Shown: positions 8,905-16,481 of the stretch, in pieces | Layout of the letters: the number at the start of each line of letters is the position of its first letter | How positions within the stretch are numbered: position 1 is the stretch's first letter | DNA from: an uncultured bacterium | Lineage (GTDB): Bacteria > Atribacterota > Atribacteria > Atribacterales > Caldatribacteriaceae | Length of the DNA stretch: 64,000 nt | NCBI GenBank assembly: GCA_937139415.1 | Contig: CAKZPS010000007.1 | Location: 1 to 64,000, forward strand | Reading direction: 5' to 3' | Made by a program: the position numbers and the translations under genes | Notes under the pieces: generated by a model | Database searches by the model: none | The model's input: only the letters and a program-made list of their open reading frames with translations | Told to the model about the DNA's origin: nothing

Positions 8905-10203
8905 ATGAACGGGAAAAAACTGGCCATACTTGTAGGAGGCGGACCGGCTCCAGGGATTAACGGAGTGATCGGTTCGGTGACCATCGCTGCTCGTCGTGCT
9001 GGTGTTGAAGTGATAGGCATTTATGATGGATTCAAGTGGATCTCGAGCTCTGCGTTTCAACCCTCTACCCATACCTGTTTTTTAGATATCGATCGGGTTT
9101 CGCGAATTCACTTTGAAGGTGGTTCCATTCTCCGGACAGCAAGGGACAGCTTGGTAAAGAAGGGGCAAGTTGATACTGAGAAAGTGTCATGGGTAAAAAA
9201 GGTCATCAATGACCTCGATATCGGATACTTGGTAACCATCGGGGGAGATGACACTGCTTTCAGTGCCAGCATCGTTGCCCGAGAGATGCAGGGTGATTTG
9301 TGGGTGGCCCACGTTCCCAAAACCATTGATAACGATCTTCCTCTTCCCGGGGGAATGCCTACTTTCGGTTTTCAAACCGCCCGCGAGGTTGCTACAAAAA
9401 TCGTACACAGCCTTATGGAGGATTCAAAAACCACGGGGCGTTGGTATTTTGTGATTATGATGGGTCGTTCTGCGGGACACTTGGCTCTGGGAGTTGGAGA
9501 ATCGGCAGGAGCCACGCTGACCATCATTCCCGAAGAGTTCGGTGACGCCAAGATAAGAGTTGAGGATGTTTGCGATCTCATCGAATCGTCCATGATTAAG
9601 CGGAAGGTACTGGGACGTAACGACGGTATCGCCATCATTGCCGAAGGAGTTGCGCTGCGCTTTGGGGATGTTGAGGAAATTGAGCGTCTCCTGGGTAAAG
9701 CGGTGCCTCGCGACCCTCACGGGCATGTGCGGTTGGCCGAAGTCCCCTTGGGAGAGCTCCTCAAGAACGAAATTACCCGTCGTTTTGAGGCTCGGGGGAG
9801 CAAAATCACCATTGTGACCAAGGACGTAGGGTATGAATTACGATGTGCTCCTCCCATCGCTTTTGATATGGAATACACCCGAGAATTAGGATACGGGGCA
9901 GTGCGGTATCTCTTTGGTAAAGAGTGCTCCCCGGAAATGAAAAAACGTGGAGCATTAATAAGTATTCTCGAAGGAAAACTCAACCCCATCCCCTTTGACG
10001 AAATTATGGATCCGCAAACCGGCCGTACCAAGGTACGAACCGTCGATATTCACTCCTACCATTATCAGGTGGCACGTTCTTTCATGATTCGCTTGGAAAA
10101 GAAAGATTTAGAAGATCGCGATATGCTCAGAAAGCTCGCTCAGGCGGCGAATTTGACCGAGGAAGAATTTCTCACTCGCTTCCGAAATGTGGCGGAACGA
10201 TAG
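8905..10203 (+). CDS. pfp: pyrophosphate-dependent 6-phosphofructokinase
   Basis: Catalyses phosphorylation of fructose 6-phosphate, here predicted to use PPi reversibly. Residues that discriminate the donor are visible: GGDDT near residue 113 (ATP enzymes have GGDGS) and PKTIDND near 138 (ATP enzymes have GTIDND); the Asp and Lys are the established PPi signature. MGRSAGHLA near 189 is the substrate loop. At 432 residues it matches the longer PPi-type subgroup. An open frame extends upstream to 8650, but AGGGAGG at 8891-8897 and the family start MNGKKLAILVGGG fix ATG 8905. Confidence 0.93.
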   Translation: MNGKKLAILVGGGPAPGINGVIGSVTIAARRAGVEVIGIYDGFKWISSSAFQPSTHTCFLDIDRVSRIHFEGGSILRTARDSLVKKGQVDTEKVSWVKKVINDLDIGYLVTIGGDDTAFSASIVAREMQGDLWVAHVPKTIDNDLPLPGGMPTFGFQTAREVATKIVHSLMEDSKTTGRWYFVIMMGRSAGHLALGVGESAGATLTIIPEEFGDAKIRVEDVCDLIESSMIKRKVLGRNDGIAIIAEGVALRFGDVEEIERLLGKAVPRDPHGHVRLAEVPLGELLKNEITRRFEARGSKITIVTKDVGYELRCAPPIAFDMEYTRELGYGAVRYLFGKECSPEMKKRGALISILEGKLNPIPFDEIMDPQTGRTKVRTVDIHSYHYQVARSFMIRLEKKDLEDRDMLRKLAQAANLTEEEFLTRFRNVAER

Positions 10204-10208
10204 GAGTG

Positions 10209-10233
10209 GAGGGAAACCGTAATGGTTTCCCTC
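10209..10233 (+). terminator. perfect hairpin between pfp and comEC
   Basis: GAGGGAAACC (10209-10218), loop GTAAT, GGTTTCCCTC (10224-10233): a 10-bp perfect stem 5 nt after the pfp stop. There is no T tract, so it may protect the pfp 3' end or attenuate rather than fully terminate. It makes the upstream GTG 10206 an unlikely comEC start. Confidence 0.55.
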
Positions 10234-10241
10234 TGATCACC

Positions 10242-12518
10242 ATGTTTGCCTCCTCCATGCAGGATGTGAACATCACCTTTTGGCGGTATCCTCTGTGGTG
10301 GCTGAGTGTCGCCTTACTGGGAGGTTTTCTCATCGGCCACCATTTCCCTTTTCCTCTTTCGTGGTGGTGGATTACCCTCCTTCTCGCCCTCTGTGGTCAA
10401 GTGATCTTCTATCGGAGTGTCCATTTCGGGTGGTTTTTTCTCCTCTTCGGTGTTTTTGCCGGAACGGGTATTCACTTTTGGAGTTTCGATTATCCTATGG
10501 CCTGCTTGAGAGAATGGGAGAGGCGCATGGTCTCTGTGCAAGGCTGTGTGATCAAAAAGGGGGACAGCTATTTTTTGACTCGTTTGCGTGGATTTCCTAT
10601 CTACTCTCCTTCTCTCCTCCTTCGGGGAGAGGAGTGGGAACCTCTCCTCTACGAGCGGGTGGAGTTACAGGGAATTTTGCGTCCATTTCCCTCTTGTGTC
10701 AATCCAGGGGGGAGAGATTTGCGCCTCTTGTGGTGGAAGAAAAGGGTAATGGGATTTTTGGAAGTGAAGAGGAGAGACGTTCGGTCAGCATCCTCTCTAT
10801 GGTATGCCCTTCTTCGCGCGGTCCATGAAAAACGTGAAGCATTCTTAGCCACGTGGGAAGATGAGCTACGAGAACACTCTTTTCTCCTCAGGGCACTTCT
10901 TTTCGGCGATAAAAATGATCAGTTTCGCAGAGAGAGCACCCTCTTTGAGCGCATGGGAGTGTATCATCTCTTTTGCGTTTCCGGTTTCCATCTCGCTCTT
11001 TTGGGAGGTATGCTCTTTACCATTATCGAGCGATTTTTCTTTCTCAAACGTTTCGCTTGGTTAATATTACTCCTTTTTTCCTTTGGCTATCTCTTGTTCT
11101 GTGGTTTGGTTCCCTCGGCCGTGCGGGCTTGGATTATGCTTGGCGTATGGCTATGGAGGAAACATGTGGGACGGAATGTTGTCCCGGTAAGTGCTCTTTT
11201 GGTTGCCTTGCTCGCCATGTTTCTTGCTCAACCAGAGGTCGTCTTTGACGGTGGGGCGCAGCTTTCTTTTGCTTCAACCGCAGGGATTCTACTCTTATTC
11301 CCCCTGTGGGAGAGAGAAAGGAGAAAGGGTAGCGCTCTCCTCGTCCACACGAGGAGAGCGCTCTTTTTGGGTATAGCTGTATATACCTTCGCTTTCCCCT
11401 TTCTCTTAGGTAATCGTCTCTCTTTTTCCTCTCACTTTCTTTTAGGGAACGTCGTAGTCCTTCCCCTTGTGGAAGGAATACTCTTTTCTCTCTTCGGTGG
11501 TCTTCCGGTCATGTTTTTCCCCTGGGGGCGTTTCTTGTTCGCTTCGTGGTTACGGATGTCCTGCCGGGTTCTCTTAACCGTGATGCAATTTTTTTCTACG
11601 TCCTTGCCAGTTCTTTTCCTCGATTTTTCGAAGTTATCGGATTTTCGCCTCGGCGTGGTCATTTTTTCCGGTTTTGTGGTGGGTAGTTTTTTCATGGTCA
11701 TGAAAGACCGGAAAAAGACGATCCTTGTAGCTTTACTCGTGGGTGTCCTCCTTGTGGGGGGATTAGTGTTCGTTCCTCCCCGCGAAGCCTTTTGGATTTT
11801 CGATGTGGGACAAGGTTTAGCGTGTGCTCTCCTTGCCGGGGATACAGCCTGGTTTATCGATGTAGGTGGTACCATTCGGGGTTATGGCTTGGTTGGGAAG
11901 AGCATTTTACAGCCATTTTTGCTCCATAGGGGAATCCGAGAAGTGGAACGAATTTTCTTGACCCATTGGCATCAGGATCACGCTGGGGGGTTAGAGGCGT
12001 TCCGTGAACATCTTGCGCCCCGTACCATCTTTGCTCCACAAGCTATTTCCTCTGAAACCCGCATTCTTTTTATTCCCTTGGCTTCTTATGGGAAGTTCAC
12101 TATGACTCCGCATCTTACCGTGACCGCCTTTCCCATTTTCGGCTTTACCCCCAATGATGGGGCGGTGGTATATCTTATTGAGGGAGAGGGAATGAAAATT
12201 CTTGTCACCGGTGATATTGAAGAAGCGGGTATTGCCTCTCTCCTTGAATATGGACAGGCCATCCGGGCTGATGTGGTGGTTTTGCCTCATCACGGGAAGT
12301 ATTATTCACGCCTCAAGGATCTCTTTACGGTTACCGGATGCCATACGGTTGTGGTTTCTTGTGGAGAAAACCCATATGGTCATCCCGACAAGAGAACTTT
12401 GGCTTTGGCTCAAGCAATGGGTTTACGAACCTATGTGACTCAAGACCACGGAGCGGTGGAAATACCTTTGGGGAAAAAGATAAAGAAGGTGAAGGCTCTT
12501 GGGAAACGAAAATTTTAA
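10242..12518 (+). CDS. comEC: DNA internalisation protein ComEC/Rec2
   Basis: ComEC forms the inner-membrane channel for single-stranded DNA in natural transformation. The N-terminus has membrane segments and an OB-like domain; the central competence domain contains HLFCVSGFHLALLGG near residue 240 among many membrane helices. The C-terminal metallo-beta-lactamase-like domain has THWHQDHAGG near 574 and LPHHGKYYS near 680. At 758 residues from ATG 10242 it is full length. The open frame starts at GTG 10206 but that codon abuts a hairpin. Its last 20 nt overlap holA. Confidence 0.93.
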   Translation: MFASSMQDVNITFWRYPLWWLSVALLGGFLIGHHFPFPLSWWWITLLLALCGQVIFYRSVHFGWFFLLFGVFAGTGIHFWSFDYPMACLREWERRMVSVQGCVIKKGDSYFLTRLRGFPIYSPSLLLRGEEWEPLLYERVELQGILRPFPSCVNPGGRDLRLLWWKKRVMGFLEVKRRDVRSASSLWYALLRAVHEKREAFLATWEDELREHSFLLRALLFGDKNDQFRRESTLFERMGVYHLFCVSGFHLALLGGMLFTIIERFFFLKRFAWLILLLFSFGYLLFCGLVPSAVRAWIMLGVWLWRKHVGRNVVPVSALLVALLAMFLAQPEVVFDGGAQLSFASTAGILLLFPLWERERRKGSALLVHTRRALFLGIAVYTFAFPFLLGNRLSFSSHFLLGNVVVLPLVEGILFSLFGGLPVMFFPWGRFLFASWLRMSCRVLLTVMQFFSTSLPVLFLDFSKLSDFRLGVVIFSGFVVGSFFMVMKDRKKTILVALLVGVLLVGGLVFVPPREAFWIFDVGQGLACALLAGDTAWFIDVGGTIRGYGLVGKSILQPFLLHRGIREVERIFLTHWHQDHAGGLEAFREHLAPRTIFAPQAISSETRILFIPLASYGKFTMTPHLTVTAFPIFGFTPNDGAVVYLIEGEGMKILVTGDIEEAGIASLLEYGQAIRADVVVLPHHGKYYSRLKDLFTVTGCHTVVVSCGENPYGHPDKRTLALAQAMGLRTYVTQDHGAVEIPLGKKIKKVKALGKRKF

Positions 12519-13464
12519 AGAGGCATTGCAAAAGAAAAAGAACACCCATTTCTTTCTCTGTGAACTCAGGACGGGGCGAAAGATTTTCGAAGAATGGCAT
12601 CTCCCCGAAGTGGAAAAGCTATTGGGGGTTACAAGAACGATTCATATTGAGACGGAGGAAGAGTGGCAAGAGAGAGCTCCCTCCCTCACCCTTCCTTCTC
12701 TCTTTTCCGAGGCGAACCTCTTCTTGCTCTGGGGGGTGAAAGAGGTTACTGCTTGGCAGATTCAAGAGGAGTTTCGCGCTACTTTTCTCCCTTTTTACTT
12801 TTTCTTCTTCTCGGAAAAGGTGGACGAAAAGAAATGGAGAGACGTGCCGCGGATTATTGTTGATGTTGGGGTGAAGGAGTGGGAAAGGCTTTGTCGTTCC
12901 AAGGCACAAGAGTTTGGGATTTCCTTGAGCGGAGGAGCAGAAAAAAAGCTGGCCTCCTTTGTGCACAGTTACAATTTGAGTGAAGAGGACTTAGCGTATT
13001 TCTTCTCCTTGCATGCTGACAAGAAAAGGATAGGGGTAGAAGAAGTAGAACTTTTCTTTGAACGCAATGAACGGGTACTCCTCTTTCGTTTTTTGGACGC
13101 CGTTGGAGAAAAGGAGGTCAAGGGAGCCTTGCACTACCTCCATCTCCTTTTCCGTGTCGATTTCTCGCCCACCTGGCTTTTAGCCCAACTTGCTCGGCGC
13201 TTTCGTCTCGTCCTCCAGTGTCACGAAACCGGTGAGTATCTTTTTGACTTAGGGCAGGGGAAAAAACTCCATCCTTTCGAGGGGGAGAAAATATTACGGA
13301 TGAAGGAGAAGTACAGCCTGTCTGAAGTCTCTCAAGCGTTTCATCTTTTGCGAGCTGCAGACAGGCAAATGAAAACCGAAAGCGTTGTACCCCAAACACT
13401 CCTCGTCCAATTAGTGGTCGATCTCATGACGCCGTCTGAGAGGAAGCATGAAGCGCTTGATTGA
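12499..13464 (+). CDS. holA: DNA polymerase III delta subunit
   Basis: HolA opens the beta clamp within the clamp-loader complex. The protein is divergent, but overall layout fits: an N-terminal AAA-like part, a middle helical part with SGGAEKKLASFVHSYNLSEEDLAYF near residue 140, and a C-terminal collar domain ending SQAFHLLRAADRQMKTE. At 321 residues the length is typical. The TTG start overlaps comEC by 20 nt. comEC-holA-rpsT is a common gene order, supporting the call. The 3' end overlaps rpsT on the opposite strand by 41 bp. Confidence 0.85.
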   Translation: MGNENFKEALQKKKNTHFFLCELRTGRKIFEEWHLPEVEKLLGVTRTIHIETEEEWQERAPSLTLPSLFSEANLFLLWGVKEVTAWQIQEEFRATFLPFYFFFFSEKVDEKKWRDVPRIIVDVGVKEWERLCRSKAQEFGISLSGGAEKKLASFVHSYNLSEEDLAYFFSLHADKKRIGVEEVELFFERNERVLLFRFLDAVGEKEVKGALHYLHLLFRVDFSPTWLLAQLARRFRLVLQCHETGEYLFDLGQGKKLHPFEGEKILRMKEKYSLSEVSQAFHLLRAADRQMKTESVVPQTLLVQLVVDLMTPSERKHEALD

Positions 13465-13711
13465 GTCTCCGAGTCAAACGCGATTTGAATCGAGCAGCTT
13501 TATTTTTGTGGAAAACCCCCTTAGTAGCAGCCATGTCCACTCGCTTGTACACTTCACTCAGGAAGGCTTGTGCTTCCTCGACTTTTCCGTTGTTGAGATA
13601 GGTTAAAAACTTTTTAATATAAGTTTTCGTACCAGACTTGACACTTTTATTTCTCAGTCTTCTCTTCTCGCTTTTGCGCAGGTTTTTCCAAGCTGATTTA
13701 ATATTCGGCAT
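13424..13711 (-). CDS. rpsT: 30S ribosomal protein S20
   Basis: S20 is a helical primary 16S rRNA-binding protein. From ATG 13711 the protein begins MPNIKSAWKNLRKSEKRRLRN, the standard N-terminus, and is 95 residues; the longer open frame adds six residues not found in the family. GVFHKNKAARFKSRLTRRLNQ near residue 68 is the conserved C-terminal helix. Its last 41 bp overlap holA tail to tail, so the two mRNAs are antisense there. Confidence 0.95.
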   Translation of the reverse strand: MPNIKSAWKNLRKSEKRRLRNKSVKSGTKTYIKKFLTYLNNGKVEEAQAFLSEVYKRVDMAATKGVFHKNKAARFKSRLTRRLNQALHASSQTAS

Positions 13712-13753
13712 TATTCCACCCCTTAACACTCTTTGATTTTTCGAACGATGCTC

Positions 13754-13783
13754 ATTGTATCACGAAGCAAAGAAATTTGACAA
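13754..13783 (-). promoter_or_regulatory. promoter of rpsT
   Basis: Minus strand: TTGTCA at 13783-13778, an 18-nt spacer and TACAAT at 13759-13754, preceded by an extended -10 TGA. It lies about 42 nt before the rpsT start. Confidence 0.6.
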
Positions 13784-13789
13784 TAGGAG

Positions 13790-13945
13790 TTCTTCCTGGA
13801 TCGTGTTGGTCCATCATGGGGGTGTTCTCTTATCCCCTGAGAATCACGGAGCGTTGCGAACTTCATTTTTCTCACTTCGTGAAGTAACCTTGAGACTTTT
13901 ACAGGAATTTGGAAAAAAACCGAATTCCTTGCGGTGACAAGTTAA
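13790..13945. repeat. degenerate copy of the 8-kb repeat family
   Basis: Pieces such as GAATCACGGAGCGTTGCGAAC, GTGAAGTAACCTTGAGAC and CCTTGCGGTGACAAG reproduce, in order, motifs of the block at 8.0-8.9 kb. Copies are diverged. No open frame here looks like a gene; the rest of the interval to 14046 shows nothing else. Confidence 0.5.
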
Positions 13946-14046
13946 GCTCTGCGGTGCACGAATACGTCCTTTTCCACACGGTGAGAGTATTGCCAATCCT
14001 GAGAGAGCGTAGCATTTGGAGAGGTGAAAAAATTTTTTTGGAAGTG

Positions 14047-14074
14047 TTGACATCGGGTGGGGACAAGTTATAAT
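14047..14074 (+). promoter_or_regulatory. consensus promoter of an RNA gene or speD leader
   Basis: TTGACA at 14047-14052, a 16-nt spacer and TATAAT at 14069-14074: both hexamers are perfect. Transcription should start near 14081, about 270 nt before speD. Confidence 0.85.
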
Positions 14075-14080
14075 AACTGC

Positions 14081-14324
14081 GAATATGTAAGGGGGTGGAA
14101 GAGGGTCGTTGAGGACCTCAGTGAAATACTGAGCGTCGTGGTTTTCCCTCCAAAAACACCTTACAGGGAATGCCCTTTCCCTGAGGGAGTGCCTCTCATC
14201 TTGGGCCTTCGGTTATGCGGGGCCTGAAAGGGGGAGTGCTTATTACAGCATACATGAAGGAAGTTCTTTGGTCAATTGAATAATTGATGGTCACGGAAAC
14301 TTAGTTTCCGTGACCATCGTTTTT
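14081..14324 (+). ncRNA. structured non-coding RNA or leader upstream of speD
   Basis: A transcript from the consensus promoter would run about 205 nt before a perfect terminator at 14286-14324, with no good reading frame inside. Foldable elements are visible: TGTAAGG near 14086 with CCTTACA near 14158; CTCAGT-GAAAT-ACTGAG; CAGGGAA with TTCCCTG; CCCTTTC with GAAAGGG; and TCAATT-GAAT-AATTGA. TGTAA near the 5' end can also pair with TTACA near 14245, so two folds compete. It could be a stand-alone RNA (length fits a 6S-type RNA) or a riboswitch-like attenuator of speD. I recognise no conserved core of a known class. Confidence 0.6.
14286..14324 (+). terminator. strong intrinsic terminator before speD
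   Basis: A 15-bp perfect stem (14286-14300 with 14304-14318), three-base loop and T5 at 14320-14324. It lies between the RNA promoter and the speD ribosome site, so it either ends a separate RNA or must be bypassed to express speD. Confidence 0.9.
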
Positions 14325-14354
14325 ATGCTCAATCCGGAGAAGGGAGGGATACCT

Positions 14355-14804
14355 ATGGAGAAAATGGTAGAAGTTGGCGTTCATCTTGTTCTTGATGGGT
14401 ATACTCGAGATACCACTGTAATTGGAAACGTGGGTTACATTCGCGATTTCTTGGATGATTTTCCGGTACACATGGGAATGACCAAAGTAACTGCACCGTA
14501 TGTTTTCCAATACCAGGGTGGTTCACCTCAAGAGAGTGGTATCTCGGGAATCGTGATTATTGCCGAAAGTCACATCAGTATTCACACTTTTCCTGCTCAT
14601 GGGTACATTAGTGTGGATATTTTTTCCTGTAAGCCATTCGATGTTGACGAAGCCATTCGCAAACTGACCGAGTATTTTCATCTCGCTGATTTTCGACATC
14701 GGGTGTTCGATCGAGGAATCGAATACCCCAAAGAAATACCCCTGGCTATTCCTCTCGTCTTGGAGGAGCGTTTGGGAAACTTAGAGAAAATGGTGCATAC
14801 TTGA
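14355..14804 (+). CDS. speD: S-adenosylmethionine decarboxylase proenzyme
   Basis: SpeD makes decarboxylated SAM, the aminopropyl donor for spermidine and longer polyamines common in thermophiles. It is a class 1B pyruvoyl enzyme: the self-cleavage site is the Glu-Ser bond in AESHISIHTFPAHGY near residue 71, where Ser becomes the pyruvoyl group. FSCKPFDVDEAI follows near 96. At 149 residues it is slightly longer than the usual single-domain form. The frame is open from 14310 inside the terminator, but AGGGAGGG at 14341-14348 selects ATG 14355. No speE was found in this window. Confidence 0.95.
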   Translation: MEKMVEVGVHLVLDGYTRDTTVIGNVGYIRDFLDDFPVHMGMTKVTAPYVFQYQGGSPQESGISGIVIIAESHISIHTFPAHGYISVDIFSCKPFDVDEAIRKLTEYFHLADFRHRVFDRGIEYPKEIPLAIPLVLEERLGNLEKMVHT

Positions 14805-14820
14805 CTGACTCCATTTGGGT

Positions 14821-14858
14821 AAAGGGCGAGCGTCTCACAAGAGAGGCTTGCCCTTTTT
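14821..14858. terminator. bidirectional terminator between speD and the DksA-like gene
   Basis: AAAGGGC...AGCgTCTC, loop ACAA, GAGAgGCT...GCCCTTTTT. An A run on one side and a T run on the other allow it to end both convergent transcripts. Confidence 0.7.
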
Positions 14859-15201
14859 ATTTACCCTTCTCTTCCTCGATTTTTGCCTGACACTCCACGC
14901 AGTATGATGTGTAAGGTATGGTTTTGAGACGATTGAGAGGTATCTTCCTGCGACAAATCTCGCAAATGTCATAAATTCCCGCTTCCAAACGCTTGAGGGC
15001 TTTTTCTATCATTTCTAAGGTTTCTTTGAGAACCTTTTTCGAAGAAAGTTCCAACGCCATGTCTAAGGCAGCACTTCCTAATTCGGCTTCGTCCTTTGGT
15101 TCTGGTAGCGGATTGGCCGTTTTTTCCTCTAAGAGTTTTTGAGTTCGAGCGCGTAACTCAAGAAGCTGAGTCTGAAACTGGAGCTTTTCTTGTTCTTCCA
15201 T
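14857..15201 (-). CDS. TraR/DksA family zinc-finger protein
   Basis: A DksA/TraR-type C4 zinc-finger protein; relatives bind the RNA polymerase secondary channel and modulate transcription, sometimes with ppGpp. The N-terminal half is a long helix (EEQEKLQFQTQLLELRARTQ), and the C-terminus carries CEICRRKIPLNRLK with CVEC about 20 residues later, a complete Zn ligand set. ATG 15201 is preferred to ATG 15210 because AAGGG then has proper spacing. A TTTACA-16-TAAAAT promoter lies upstream. Such short relatives in Firmicutes (YocK/YteA-like) have unclear targets. Confidence 0.85.
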   Translation of the reverse strand: MEEQEKLQFQTQLLELRARTQKLLEEKTANPLPEPKDEAELGSAALDMALELSSKKVLKETLEMIEKALKRLEAGIYDICEICRRKIPLNRLKTIPYTSYCVECQAKIEEEKGK

Positions 15202-15222
15202 GGTCACCATCCCTTCGATATT

Positions 15223-15250
15223 ATTTTAAAATAAAGTTGGATATTGTAAA
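15223..15250 (-). promoter_or_regulatory. promoter of the DksA-like gene
   Basis: Minus strand: TTTACA at 15250-15245, 16-nt spacer, TAAAAT at 15228-15223, about 22 nt before the start codon. The leader would be very short. Confidence 0.45.
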
Positions 15251-15446
15251 ATGGAGCTAAAATTTTTCACGTGCGTGGAGCGTAATTCTCGTTTCCAGGG
15301 TTTTGAGGTTTTTTCAAGAGGAACTTTTGAGACTTCTGAGGCACTCACCTTTTTGCCATGATATGGGTGGCGAGATGGCATCACTCTCGTTTGAGCGTTA
15401 TAAGGGGTGTCGGGAAACGTGACCGTATTCGTGAGGGGATAACCGG

Positions 15447-16481
15447 ATGAACAAAAAGAATATCCTTGGCTTATTACCGCATGAATGGAAGGTCTGGCTT
15501 GAAGATCGAAATGAACCGGCCTATCGGGCAAAACAAATCGGTCGTTGGATTTATGGTGAGCGGGTATCATCGTTTCAAGAAATGACCGATCTTCCCCTTG
15601 TTTTACGAGAAGCTTTAGCAACGCATTTTGTTATCGGTGTGGGTCGGGTTGAGGAAAAACAGTGTTCTCAGGATGGAACAAAGAAATTCCTCCTCTCTTT
15701 TGGCAATGGTGGTGTGGAGGCAGTACTCATTCCTCATCGCACACATTGTACCTTGTGCGTTTCTTCGCAAATTGGTTGTCCTGTAGAGTGTCAATTTTGT
15801 ACCAGTGGGAGGGTGGGTTTTTTGCGGAACTTGGAGTTTCAAGAAATAATAGAAGAGATATGGTTAATTGAACGGGAGGAGAAACGGCGCATCAATAATA
15901 TCGTTTTTATGGGCATGGGAGAGCCGCTTTTGAATTATGATGAGCTTTCTTGTGCGCTTCGGGTGATTACTTCTCCGGATGGTCTCGGGATCGGTGCTCG
16001 TCATATTACTGTTTCTACGGTAGGAGTACCCGATAAGATTGTGCGCTTAGGGCGAGAATGGAAGGAGGTCAATTTGGCCCTCTCTCTCCATGCCCCGTAT
16101 GATGGGCTTCGTTCCCAATTGGTCCCTCTCAACAAGGTGTATCCTCTTTCGACCCTATTTCAAGCAGTACGAGAGTATATCGCTCTCACTCATCGACGGG
16201 TGACCGTGGCGTATACCCTCTGGAGTGGTATCAATGATGGGGTAAAAGAGGCTCGTGCCTTGGCCTGCCTCTTGAAGGGAATGTTAGTTCACGTCAATCT
16301 CATTCCCGGGAATGTGGTCGGTGATTCCTCTTTTCGCCCTTCTTCTCGGCAACAAATGGCGCGATTTGCTCAAGAGCTACGTGGACAGGGAGTTGAGGTT
16401 ACCGTTCGTAAGACCCGTGGACAAGACATTGAAGCGTCTTGTGGAGAGTTATATCGTATTTGGAAGGGAGGAGAAACATGA
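15447..16481 (+). CDS. rlmN: 23S rRNA (adenine-2-C2)-methyltransferase RlmN
   Basis: RlmN is a radical SAM enzyme methylating C2 of A2503 in 23S rRNA and A37 in tRNA. The iron-sulfur Cys are in CPVECQFC near residue 111; a conserved Cys precedes it in LCVSSQIG, and the second catalytic Cys is in QDIEASCGEL near the C-terminus. At 344 residues it is full length. GAGGGG precedes the ATG. A weak ATGGCA-18-TATAAG promoter at 15375-15404 may start this 9-kb operon. The stop overlaps the DAHP synthase start (ATGA). Confidence 0.95.
   Translation: MNKKNILGLLPHEWKVWLEDRNEPAYRAKQIGRWIYGERVSSFQEMTDLPLVLREALATHFVIGVGRVEEKQCSQDGTKKFLLSFGNGGVEAVLIPHRTHCTLCVSSQIGCPVECQFCTSGRVGFLRNLEFQEIIEEIWLIEREEKRRINNIVFMGMGEPLLNYDELSCALRVITSPDGLGIGARHITVSTVGVPDKIVRLGREWKEVNLALSLHAPYDGLRSQLVPLNKVYPLSTLFQAVREYIALTHRRVTVAYTLWSGINDGVKEARALACLLKGMLVHVNLIPGNVVGDSSFRPSSRQQMARFAQELRGQGVEVTVRKTRGQDIEASCGELYRIWKGGET

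Noticed and set aside
14081-14285. Assignment of the speD-upstream RNA as SRP RNA, RNase P RNA or tmRNA
   Set aside because: The SRP tetraloop motif, the RNase P GAGGAAAGTCC core and a tRNA-like end with a tag frame are all absent.
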